Assembly: GCA_035556555.1 (NCBI GenBank)
Contig: DATMES010000017.1
Location: forward strand, 1-64,000
Length of the DNA stretch: 64,000 bases
Direction: 5' to 3'
Source: Frankiaceae bacterium
Lineage (GTDB): Bacteria > Actinomycetota > Actinomycetes > BP-191
Shown here piece after piece: positions 1-7,442 of the stretch (within the stretch, counting starts at the first letter, position 1; every line of letters begins with the position of its first letter). The position numbers and the translations under genes were made by a program. The notes under the pieces were generated by a model. It made no database searches. It saw nothing but the letters and a program-made list of their open reading frames with translations, and had not been told where the DNA came from.

Positions 1-105
1 GTCGACCTGACCACCGGCAAGGTCACCGTCAGCAGCGAGCAGCCCGTCAGCACCGACACGATCCGTGCGGCCGTCGCGGAGGCCGGCTACGGCCTCGCGT
101 CCTGA
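1..105 (+). CDS. Copper chaperone/heavy-metal-associated domain protein, C-terminal end only
   Basis: The reading frame is open from the first base and stops at 103-105, giving 34 residues that end AEAGYGLAS. The pattern of a beta strand, then ISTD-like helix start and a final AGYG is the end of a heavy-metal-associated (HMA, CopZ-like) ferredoxin fold. The metal-binding CxxC would lie upstream of the window. The copper ATPase just downstream supports a role in passing Cu(I) to that pump. Only the family fold is visible; the metal is inferred from context. Confidence 0.7.
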   Translation, partial: VDLTTGKVTVSSEQPVSTDTIRAAVAEAGYGLAS

Positions 106-107
106 AC

Positions 108-133
108 GCAACCTGGCCATCTCACCGGGGCGA
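108..133 (+). promoter_or_regulatory. 26-bp conserved upstream element, copy A
   Basis: This site contains AACCTGGCC followed by CACCGGGGCGA. The same layout recurs at 10163-10188 and, inverted, at 7372-7397. Each copy ends 53-60 bp before a start codon. It lies 60 bp upstream of the small gene at 194. It may be the operator of the LuxR-family regulator encoded at 7443-10160; that link is inferred. Confidence 0.55.
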
Positions 134-193
134 AGCACGCCCCGTCCGCACCACAGTGACTTCGTCCAGTACGACGCCCCCGAGGAGGACGCC

Positions 194-433
194 ATGACCA
201 CCACCGCAGCCGAGAACCTCCCGTCGAGCTGGGACGCCGCCCGCGACGTCCCGTTCTTCCGGATCACGGCCCGCGTGTTCAGCCCGGACTTCTGCCTCGG
301 CGCCGGCGTCCTGCTCGCCGCCAACGACCAGGACGACACCCGCGGCAGCCGCACGACGACGCCGGCCACGATCGACACCGCCGTCCACGCGGACCGCGAC
401 CTCGTGCCGGTTCGCGCCCGCCGCACCCGCTGA
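194..433 (+). CDS. Small unknown protein, WDxARDVPFF family (paralogue 1)
   Basis: This 79-residue protein starts at ATG 194, preceded by GAGGAGG at a good distance; a longer frame from 65 would run through the conserved upstream element and is rejected. It shares a core with the 62-residue protein at 7130-7318: W-D-x-A-R-D-V-P-F-F, then I-T-A-x-V, then a hydrophobic stretch ending GAxVLLAAND. The C-terminal third is Thr/Arg-rich and differs between them. No known domain was recognised. It sits just upstream of the copper ATPase, as its paralogue sits just upstream of an MFS exporter. It could be a leader or an accessory peptide for transport; function unknown. Confidence 0.65.
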   Translation: MTTTAAENLPSSWDAARDVPFFRITARVFSPDFCLGAGVLLAANDQDDTRGSRTTTPATIDTAVHADRDLVPVRARRTR

Positions 434-543
434 GCTCCACCGGCAACACCAGCCGGACAGCGCTCGGACAGCGGCCGGCAGCAACCTGCCGAGCAAGCGC
501 CGAACGCCCTGTGCACGTCAACCCGGACAAGTCAGGAGCGACC

Positions 544-3500
544 ATGACCACCACCGCCGAGCACACCGAGGACACCGGGCGTAGCGACGACGCGCAGGCG
601 GTCGTGTGCAACCTCGAGATCACCGGCATGACGTGCGCCTCGTGCGTCCGGCGCATCGAGAAGAGCCTCAACAAGGTGGACGGCGTCGCCAGCGCCCAGG
701 TGAACCTCGCGACGGAGGTCGCCACGGTCACGTACGACCCGCGCACGGTCGACCTAGGCGAGCTCATCGGGGCGGTCACCACTGCCGGGTACGGCGCCAC
801 CCCGAAGCAGGAGACGGACAAGGGCGCCGCTCCGGCGGCCGCAGCCAGTGGCGACGACAGATCCGAGCGCGACCACGAGCTGAACCGCATGAAGCGCAAG
901 TGGCAGGTCGCGCTCGCGACGGGCCTCGGCCTCATGGGCTTGATGTACTGGCCCATCTACGTCGACACGATGGACTGGCTGATGCCGGCGATATTCGTCG
1001 TCGCCACCGTCGTGCAGTACTGGGCCGGCAAGACCATCTACGCGAGCGCCTGGCAGGCCGCGCGCCACCGGAGCACCAACATGACCACGCTGGTCGCGCT
1101 CGGCACCGGCGTCGCCTGGACATACAGCACCTTCGTCACCCTGTGGCCGGCCCAAGCCGAGCAGCTCGGACTGCCGCTGCACGTCTACTACGAGACCAGC
1201 CTCATCATCGTGGCGCTGGTCCTCGCGGGTAAGTGGATGGAGGCGCGCGCCAAGAAGGCCACGGCCGCCGCCGTCACCGCCCTCGTCGGGCTCGCCCCGA
1301 AGACCGCCCGCGTCGTGCGGGACGGGCTCGAGGTCGACATTCCCGTCGAGCAGGTCGACGTCGGCGACATCGTCCGCATCCGTCCCGGCGAGAAGATCCC
1401 CGTCGACGGCGTCGTCGCAGGCGGTACCACCACCGTCGACGAGAGCATGCTGACCGGCGAGAGCCTGCCGGTCGACAAGGCCGAGGGCGACCAGCTCATC
1501 GGTGCCACCATCAACACCACCGGCACCGTGCTCATGCGCACCACCGCCGTCGGCGACGACACCGCGCTCGCGCAGATCGTCCGCCTCGTCGAGGACGCGC
1601 AGGGCAGCAAGGTCCCGATGCAGCGCATGGCCGACAAGGTCTCGTCCGTCTTCGTCCCGGCCGTCATCGTGGCGGCGTTCCTCACCGCGCTGGCCTGGGC
1701 GGTGTTCGGCCCGGACGGCGAGAGCATGACGATGGCCGTCACCACCTCCATCGCCGTCCTGATCATCGCCTGCCCGTGCGCCCTCGGGCTCGCGACGCCC
1801 ACCGCCGTCATGGTCGGCACGGGTCGCGCCGCCGAGCTCGGCATCCTCATCAGCAACGGCGAAGCGCTCGAGCAGGCGCGGCGGCTCACGGCCGTCGTCC
1901 TGGACAAGACCGGCACGATCACCCGAGGCAAGCCGGCGCTGACCGACGTCACCGTCGTCGACGGCTGGACGCGCGACGACCTGCTGCGACTGGTCGCCGC
2001 CGCCGAGACCGGCAGCGAGCACCCGGTCGCGCAGGCGATCGTCAACGCCGCCCGCGACAGCGGCCTCACGCTGCCGCACGTCGACAGCTTCGACTCCGTT
2101 CCCGGGCACGGCCTCGTCGCCGTCGTCGACGGCCGTCGCCTCCGGATCGGCAACGCTGCGCTGATGGAGACCGCCGGCGTCGACGTCAGCCGCCTCGGTG
2201 CGGCCGCTCTGGCGCACGCAGAGCAGGGCGGAACGCCGATGTACGTCGCCGTCGACGAGCGCGCGGCGGGCCTGGTCACCGTCGCCGACACCATCAAGGC
2301 CGAGAGCCCCGAGGCGATCGCGCAGCTCGAGGCGCTCGGCCTGCAGGTGTGGATGATCACAGGCGACAACGCCGCGACGGCCCAGGCCATCGCCCGCCAG
2401 GTCGGCATCGACAACGTCCTCGCCGACGTACTTCCCGCCGACAAGGCCGCGAAGGTCGCCGACCTGCAGGCGCAGGGCCACGTCGTCGCCATGTCCGGCG
2501 ACGGCGTCAACGACGCCGCCGCGCTCGCCCAGGCCGACCTGGGCATCGCGATCGGCACGGGAGCCGACGTCGCCATCGCCGCCTCCGACATCACCCTCGT
2601 CGGCGGCGACCTGCGCAGCATCGTCTCGGCGATCGCCCTGTCCCGCCGGACCGTCAGTGTCATGCGGCAGGGGCTGGCGTTCGCGTTCGCCTACAACGTG
2701 CTGCTCATCCCGGTCGCCGCCGGCGCTCTCTACGGGTTCGACGAGCTGCTGCTCGACCCGGTCCTCGCCTCCGCGGCGATGGCCATGAGCTCGGTCAGCG
2801 TCCTGACCAACGCCCTGCGCCTGCGCCGCTTCCGGCGGCCCGAGACGATCCGCGAGATCGAGCACCCGCCGGTGCGGCAGCGGATCGGGCAGTACGCCTA
2901 CCTGACCGGCGTCGCCGCCGTCGCCCTCGTGATCGGCACCGCCCTGACCGCCGTGTCGCGGATGGACTTCGCCGAGCGTGGCATGAACGGCACCCTCGCC
3001 TGGATGCAGACCACCGGCATGCCGATGCGGCCGGCCATGAGCGTCATGATGACCGCCGAGGTCGACCCCACCAGCGCCGAGGACGCCGGCACGCACGTCC
3101 AGCTCGACGTGCCCGACAGCGTCCGGCCCGGCGTGCCGGTCCGGGTGACCGCCACGGTCGTCGATGCGGACACCGGCGAGCCGATCGAGGACGTCACGCG
3201 CAGCCACGACGCGTGGATGCACGTCATCGCGACTCGCGACGACCTCGGGACGTTCGCCCACGTCCACCCCCACCCGACCGGCCGGGCCGGCCAGTTCGCC
3301 GTCGACATCACCTTCCCCACGGCCGGCCGGTACATCGTCAACACCGAGTTCCGGCAGCAGGGCCGGATGAGCGACGTCCACCAGCGTCAGTACGTCACCG
3401 TCCACGGCGACGCCCCGGCGCCGGTCGTCCTCACCGAAAGCCCGCGGGAGGCCGTCGTCGACGGTGTCCGCGTCGAGCTCGGCGGGGACGCGATCGTCGG

Positions 3501-3813
3501 GGAGCGCAGCGACCTGCACTTCGCGTTCAGCAACGCCTCCACCGGCGAGCCGATCGACGACCTGCAGCCGTTCCTGGCCGCCGCCGGGCACGTGGTCGTC
3601 ATGCGGGCCGACGGGGTCACGTTCGCGCACGAGCACGCCGAGGTGGAGGACAGCCGCGGCCGGACGGTGTTCGCGATGCCGGGCACGACGTTCGGGCCGG
3701 AGCTCGACGTGCACGCGCAGTTCGACACCGCCGGCGTCTACCGGCTCTGGGGTCAGTTCCGGACGTCCGGCGGGCAGGTCCTCACCGTGCCGTTCACCGT
3801 CACCGCCCGCTGA
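544..3813 (+). CDS. copA: Copper-translocating P1B-type ATPase with C-terminal ectodomain extension
   Basis: This 1089-residue protein should export Cu(I) from the cytoplasm. The N-terminal HMA domain carries MTCASC (Cys31, Cys34). Then come the TGES actuator motif, the transmembrane CPC near residue 410, DKTGT (Asp about 454), a SEHP histidine-proline motif and GDGVND near 651, so all catalytic landmarks are present. Usual CopA length is about 750-830. Here about 270 extra residues follow the last helices: two beta-rich, His-rich repeats, one with an HDAWMHV then HVHPH pattern and one with HEHAEVE. ATG 544 is chosen over ATG 511 because AGGAGCG precedes it. The chaperone end upstream and the oxidoreductase 12 bp downstream suggest one operon. 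Confidence 0.9.
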   Translation: MTTTAEHTEDTGRSDDAQAVVCNLEITGMTCASCVRRIEKSLNKVDGVASAQVNLATEVATVTYDPRTVDLGELIGAVTTAGYGATPKQETDKGAAPAAAASGDDRSERDHELNRMKRKWQVALATGLGLMGLMYWPIYVDTMDWLMPAIFVVATVVQYWAGKTIYASAWQAARHRSTNMTTLVALGTGVAWTYSTFVTLWPAQAEQLGLPLHVYYETSLIIVALVLAGKWMEARAKKATAAAVTALVGLAPKTARVVRDGLEVDIPVEQVDVGDIVRIRPGEKIPVDGVVAGGTTTVDESMLTGESLPVDKAEGDQLIGATINTTGTVLMRTTAVGDDTALAQIVRLVEDAQGSKVPMQRMADKVSSVFVPAVIVAAFLTALAWAVFGPDGESMTMAVTTSIAVLIIACPCALGLATPTAVMVGTGRAAELGILISNGEALEQARRLTAVVLDKTGTITRGKPALTDVTVVDGWTRDDLLRLVAAAETGSEHPVAQAIVNAARDSGLTLPHVDSFDSVPGHGLVAVVDGRRLRIGNAALMETAGVDVSRLGAAALAHAEQGGTPMYVAVDERAAGLVTVADTIKAESPEAIAQLEALGLQVWMITGDNAATAQAIARQVGIDNVLADVLPADKAAKVADLQAQGHVVAMSGDGVNDAAALAQADLGIAIGTGADVAIAASDITLVGGDLRSIVSAIALSRRTVSVMRQGLAFAFAYNVLLIPVAAGALYGFDELLLDPVLASAAMAMSSVSVLTNALRLRRFRRPETIREIEHPPVRQRIGQYAYLTGVAAVALVIGTALTAVSRMDFAERGMNGTLAWMQTTGMPMRPAMSVMMTAEVDPTSAEDAGTHVQLDVPDSVRPGVPVRVTATVVDADTGEPIEDVTRSHDAWMHVIATRDDLGTFAHVHPHPTGRAGQFAVDITFPTAGRYIVNTEFRQQGRMSDVHQRQYVTVHGDAPAPVVLTESPREAVVDGVRVELGGDAIVGERSDLHFAFSNASTGEPIDDLQPFLAAAGHVVVMRADGVTFAHEHAEVEDSRGRTVFAMPGTTFGPELDVHAQFDTAGVYRLWGQFRTSGGQVLTVPFTVTAR

Positions 3814-3825
3814 CGAAGGACTGCC

Positions 3826-4908
3826 ATGTCGCAGTACGACGTCGTCGTCATCGGCGCCGGGCAGGCCGGCCTCGCCGCCGGCCATGCCCTGCGCGACACC
3901 GGCCTCGGCTTCACGGTGCTGGAGGCGGGTGAGCAGCCCGGCGGCTCGTGGCCGCGGTTCTACGACTCGCTCACGCTGTTCTCGCCGGCGAGGTACTGCG
4001 CGCTGCCGGGCCTGCGCTTCCCCGGCGACCAGGCCCGGTACCCGCACCGCGACGAGGCCGCCTCGTACCTTCGGCAGTACGCGGAGCGAATGCGGCTCCC
4101 GATCCGCACGCGATCCCGCGTCGCCGCCGTGCGGCCGCGGACGGGCAGTGGCTTCGAGGTCGAGCTCGCCGACGGGACGGCGCTGGTCGCGCGGGCCGTC
4201 GTCGCGGCGACCGGCCAGTTCGGCGCACCGCGGGTCCCCGACCTGCCCGGCATGACGGAGTACGCCGGCGAGCTGCTGCACGTCTCGGCCTACCGACGCC
4301 CCGACGAGTACGCCGGCAAGCGCGTCGTGGTCGTCGGCGGCGGCAACTCCGCCATCCAGGTCGCCGTCGAGCTCGACCAGGTCGCCGATGTGACGCTCGC
4401 CACCCGGTCCGCCGTGAAGATCCGCAGGCAGCGGCCGCTGGGGATCGACCTGCACCACTGGCTGCACTACAGCCGCATCGACGCGTTGCCGCTCGGCCGG
4501 CGCGCCGCCGCGTCCGTCGGTGTCCTGGACGAGGGCCGGTACGGCGCCGCGCTCGCCGCCGGGCGGCCGGAGCCCCGCGAGATGTTCAGCGCCTTCACGC
4601 CCGACGGTGTCCGCTGGGCCGACGGGAGTGAGGAGCACGTCGACGCGGTCGTCCTCGCGACCGGATACCGGCCGAACCTCGACTTCCTGCCGTCCGCGTC
4701 GTTCGAGCCGGACGGCTGGCCGGCCCACCGGCGCGGTCTCAGCACGACGCTGCCCGGCCTCGCGTTCGTCGGGCTGCCCGGCCAGACCGGCGTCGCGTCG
4801 GCGATGCTCCGCGGCGTCGGCCCGGACGCCCGTCACGTCGTGCGGCGGCTGACCCGCCTCCTGCGCGCAGCTCCCCTCCTCCGGTCCCCCCGGGAGATCC
4901 CGGCGTGA
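3826..4908 (+). CDS. FAD/NADPH-dependent monooxygenase-like oxidoreductase (CzcO/ArsO type)
   Basis: This 360-residue protein has two dinucleotide-binding folds: GAGQAG (residues 10-15) for FAD and VVGGGNSA near residues 168-175 for NAD(P)H. An ATGYRPN segment near residue 279 is typical of flavin-containing monooxygenases. Such CzcO/ArsO-like proteins often sit in metal-resistance clusters, but their substrates are usually unproven. It begins 12 bp after the copper ATPase and its stop overlaps an upstream in-frame start of the DJ-1 gene, so it is probably co-transcribed with both. The substrate is not readable from the sequence. Confidence 0.8.
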   Translation: MSQYDVVVIGAGQAGLAAGHALRDTGLGFTVLEAGEQPGGSWPRFYDSLTLFSPARYCALPGLRFPGDQARYPHRDEAASYLRQYAERMRLPIRTRSRVAAVRPRTGSGFEVELADGTALVARAVVAATGQFGAPRVPDLPGMTEYAGELLHVSAYRRPDEYAGKRVVVVGGGNSAIQVAVELDQVADVTLATRSAVKIRRQRPLGIDLHHWLHYSRIDALPLGRRAAASVGVLDEGRYGAALAAGRPEPREMFSAFTPDGVRWADGSEEHVDAVVLATGYRPNLDFLPSASFEPDGWPAHRRGLSTTLPGLAFVGLPGQTGVASAMLRGVGPDARHVVRRLTRLLRAAPLLRSPREIPA

Positions 4909-4943
4909 CCTCGCCGCCGTCGGCCCACCGCAAGGAGCGCACC

Positions 4944-5549
4944 ATGTTCAGATCGAGACGAACGCGGCACATCGGCGTCCTGCTCTTCGACGACGTCGAG
5001 GAGCTCGACGCCGTCGGACCGTACGAGGTCCTCGCGCACTGGACGCGGCAGCACCCCAAGGACGGCTGGTCCGTCTCGTGCCTGTCGGCGGACGGCGCCC
5101 CGGTCCGCGCCGCCAAGGGCCTCGTGCTCGGAGCGCACTGCTCCATCGGCGACGCACCGCCGCTCGACGTCCTCCTGCACCCCGGAGGGCGTGGCACCCG
5201 GCCGATGCTGCGCGACAGCGGCCACCTCGACTGGATCCGCGCGCAGCGCGAGACGGTGCCGCTGATGACGAGCGTGTGCACGGGCAGCCTCGTGTACGCC
5301 GCCGCCGGCCTGCTCCGCGGACGGCCCGCGACCACGCACTGGGCGGCGTTCGACGAGCTCCGCGCCATCGACGCGACAGTCGAGCTGCGCGCGGACGACC
5401 GGTTCGTCGACGACGGGGACGTCGTCACCAGCGCCGGTGTCAGTGCCGGCATCGACATGGCACTGCACCTGGTCGCGCGGCTGGCAGGCGCCAAGCGGGC
5501 GCGGCAGGTCCGCCGCGGCATCCAGTACGACCCCGCGCCGCCGGTGTGA
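4944..5549 (+). CDS. DJ-1/PfpI family protein (copy 1)
   Basis: This 201-residue class I glutamine amidotransferase-like protein carries FDDVEELDAVGP near its start and a nucleophile elbow SVCTGS with Cys112. Members include chaperone/deglycase, protease-like and isonitrile hydratase enzymes; the exact activity is not decided here. ATG 4944 is preferred because AAGGAG lies just upstream, although the frame is open to 4905. A near-twin of the same length is encoded at 10244-10849. It ends the copper ATPase gene row and converges on the MFS gene through a shared terminator. Confidence 0.85.
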   Translation: MFRSRRTRHIGVLLFDDVEELDAVGPYEVLAHWTRQHPKDGWSVSCLSADGAPVRAAKGLVLGAHCSIGDAPPLDVLLHPGGRGTRPMLRDSGHLDWIRAQRETVPLMTSVCTGSLVYAAAGLLRGRPATTHWAAFDELRAIDATVELRADDRFVDDGDVVTSAGVSAGIDMALHLVARLAGAKRARQVRRGIQYDPAPPV

Positions 5550-5570
5550 GGTCGTTCCTGTTAGACGCCA

Positions 5571-5603
5571 GTGCGCGCCGCCTCGGATCGAGGCGGCGCG
5601 CAC
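5571..5603. terminator. Bidirectional terminator hairpin
   Basis: A perfect 14-bp stem (GTGCGCGCCGCCTC paired with its complement) encloses a 5-base loop GGATC. It lies between the convergent DJ-1 gene (stop 5549) and MFS gene (stop 5620), so it probably ends transcription from both sides. No clear T-tract is present. Confidence 0.75.
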
Positions 5604-5619
5604 GCGGTAGCGGGTGGCG

Positions 5620-7101
5620 TCAGTGCATGTGCATCCCGCCGGCACCGGCGGCGATGACGGTCTTCGGCATCCGCAGGTAGGCGACGAGCCCGAACGCGAC
5701 GGCGATCACGGCCGCGGCGACGAAGCCCCGGGAGAACCACGCGACCGCGCCCTCCGGGGTGGCGAGGCTCCCCGCGGTCGCCGCGACGGCCGAGATCACG
5801 GCGACGCCAAGCGCGGCGCCGACCTCGTGGCCCGTCATGAGGAAACCGGACGCCATGCCGGCGTGCTGCGGCGGGATGCCCGCCATTGCCGTCACCGAGA
5901 CCGGCACGAAGACCAGACCGACGCCGAGGCCGAGCAGCACCAGGCCGGGGAGCAGGTCGGCCGCGAAGCCCGCGGACGCGTCCGCGGTCGACAGGAGGGC
6001 GGCCGCGACGGTCGCGGCGGCGAAGCCCATTGCCGCAACCCGGCGCGGGGCGACGTGCGTGAGCAGCCGCTGGGCGACGTGCGTGCCCGCGGTGATGGCG
6101 ATCGCGAACGGCAGGAACGCCAGCCCGGCCCGCAGCGCCGAGAACCCCAGGACGGTCTGCACGAAGATCGACGTGAGGAACACGGCGCCCACGAGGATGC
6201 CGGTGACCCCGAGCATGACCGCGGTCCCGGAGACCAGCGTCGGGACCTTCCACGTGTGCGGCGGGACGAGCGGCTGCGCGCTGCGGCGTTCGATCGCCAC
6301 GAACGCCGCCAGCAGCGTCGCCGAGACCGCGAACGCCGCGAGGGTGCGGGGGGACGACCACCCGGAGTTCTCCGCGCCGCCGAGCGCGAACGTCAGGGCC
6401 ATCAGCCCGCCGAGCACGGTGGCGGCGCCGGGCAGGTCGAACCTGGACAGGCCCGCGGCCGCGCTCTCCGTCTTCGGCAGGACCCGCCGGGCCACGGCGA
6501 ACGCGACCACGCCGACGGGGACGTTGACCCAGAAGATCAGCTGCCAGCCGGCCCAGGTGGTGAGTGCGCCCCCCACGACTACTCCCGCCGCGACGCCGAG
6601 ACTGCCGACCGCGCCCCACAGTCCGAGCGCGGTACGGCGCTGCGCCCCGGCGTACGTCGTCATGACGATCGAGAGCGCGGCAGGCGTCATCAACGCCGCG
6701 CTGAGGCCCTGCGCGCCGCGGGCGGCGATCAGCTCGGTGGCGTTGCTCGCGAAGCCACTGAGGAGCGACGCGGCGGTGAACACGAACAGCCCGGTCAGGA
6801 AGACCCGTCGCCGCGACAGCAGGTCGGAGAGCCGCCCGCCCAGCAGCAGCCCGCCGCCGGAGAGCATCAGGTACATCGTGACGACCCACTGCAGGTCGGC
6901 GCCCTCCAGGCGGAGCGACCGCCCGATCGAGGGCAGTGCCGTGTTGACGACGGAGATGTCGAGCACGACCAGGATCTGTGCGGCCAGCGCGACCGCGAGC
7001 GGCGCCCACGACCGGCGCGGGCCGTCGTCCGGCACGTCGTCGGGCGGGTCGTTCGGTGCCGTATGCCGCGAACGCGGCGCGACGGCGGTGTGACGGGTCA
7101 T
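5620..7101 (-). CDS. MFS drug/solute exporter, DHA2 (14-helix) type
   Basis: This 493-residue integral membrane protein has the motif A-like loop GGRLSDLLSRRR between helices 2 and 3 and about 14 hydrophobic segments, as in EmrB/QacA proton antiporters. Helix 1 carries the LVVLDISVVNTALP signature of this family. It ends with a short Gly-Met-His tail (GGMHMH), which could bind a metal ion, though this is speculation. ATG 7101 is chosen because GGAGAAG precedes it; upstream frame is open but overlaps the small gene 28 bp away. The two form one operon. Its substrate is unknown; the metal/oxidant context is the only hint. Confidence 0.88.
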   Translation of the reverse strand: MTRHTAVAPRSRHTAPNDPPDDVPDDGPRRSWAPLAVALAAQILVVLDISVVNTALPSIGRSLRLEGADLQWVVTMYLMLSGGGLLLGGRLSDLLSRRRVFLTGLFVFTAASLLSGFASNATELIAARGAQGLSAALMTPAALSIVMTTYAGAQRRTALGLWGAVGSLGVAAGVVVGGALTTWAGWQLIFWVNVPVGVVAFAVARRVLPKTESAAAGLSRFDLPGAATVLGGLMALTFALGGAENSGWSSPRTLAAFAVSATLLAAFVAIERRSAQPLVPPHTWKVPTLVSGTAVMLGVTGILVGAVFLTSIFVQTVLGFSALRAGLAFLPFAIAITAGTHVAQRLLTHVAPRRVAAMGFAAATVAAALLSTADASAGFAADLLPGLVLLGLGVGLVFVPVSVTAMAGIPPQHAGMASGFLMTGHEVGAALGVAVISAVAATAGSLATPEGAVAWFSRGFVAAAVIAVAFGLVAYLRMPKTVIAAGAGGMHMH

Positions 7102-7129
7102 GGCTTCTCCAGGTGTGGTTGGGGTCGGG

Positions 7130-7318
7130 TCAGCGGGTGTGCCGGGCGACGACGAGCGCGGGCTCGAACGCGTCGTCGGCGGGGTCGTTGGCGGCGAGCA
7201 GGACGGAGGCTCCGGCGACGAAGGCCGCCATGTAGACCCCCGCGGTGATCGTGAAGAACGGCACGTCGCGGGCGTCGTCCCAGGCCTGCGGGATGCTCTC
7301 GATGCGGGCGGTGTCCAT
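7130..7318 (-). CDS. Small unknown protein, WDxARDVPFF family (paralogue 2)
   Basis: This 62-residue protein starts at the ATG at 7318, with AAGGAG upstream. It shares WD-ARDVPFF, the ITAGV segment and GASVLLAAND with the 79-residue protein at 194-433. Residues 22-45 are mostly hydrophobic and could form one membrane-associated helix. It is the first gene of an operon with the MFS exporter, which starts 28 bp downstream. A 26-bp element shared with two other units lies 53 bp upstream. Function unknown; the repeated pairing with transporters is the main clue. Confidence 0.65.
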   Translation of the reverse strand: MDTARIESIPQAWDDARDVPFFTITAGVYMAAFVAGASVLLAANDPADDAFEPALVVARHTR

Positions 7319-7371
7319 GGCGTGCTCCTTCGTCGTGGTGGAGCACTCACGCTGGACTCGCCGTGACCTGG

Positions 7372-7397
7372 TCGCGCCGTCAGAACGGCCAGGTTCG
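7372..7397 (-). promoter_or_regulatory. 26-bp conserved upstream element, copy C (inverted)
   Basis: Read on the minus strand this site contains AACCTGGCC then GACGGCGCGA, aligning without gaps to copies at 108-133 and 10163-10188. It sits 53 bp upstream of the small gene at 7318 and about 45 bp upstream of the divergent regulator start at 7443. It could therefore serve both promoters and give autoregulation. Confidence 0.55.
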
Positions 7398-7442
7398 GCG
7401 AACCGGGACCGCGGCGCCGCGGGCGGGCGTAGCGTCGGGATC

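Noticed and set aside
481-506. GCAACCTG before the copper ATPase as a fourth copy of the 26-bp element
   Set aside because: Only the first eight bases match; the CGGGGCGA end is missing and the distance to the start (37 bp) is too short.
754-4836. 1360-residue open frame on the minus strand across the copper ATPase and oxidoreductase genes
   Set aside because: It is antisense to two clear genes, rich in Arg/Gly/Asp repeats without domains, and results from the lack of stop codons in very GC-rich DNA.
7245-7442. N-terminal extension of the LuxR-type regulator from ATG 7245
   Set aside because: It would cover the divergent small gene start and the conserved 26-bp element, and the added residues look like non-coding translation.
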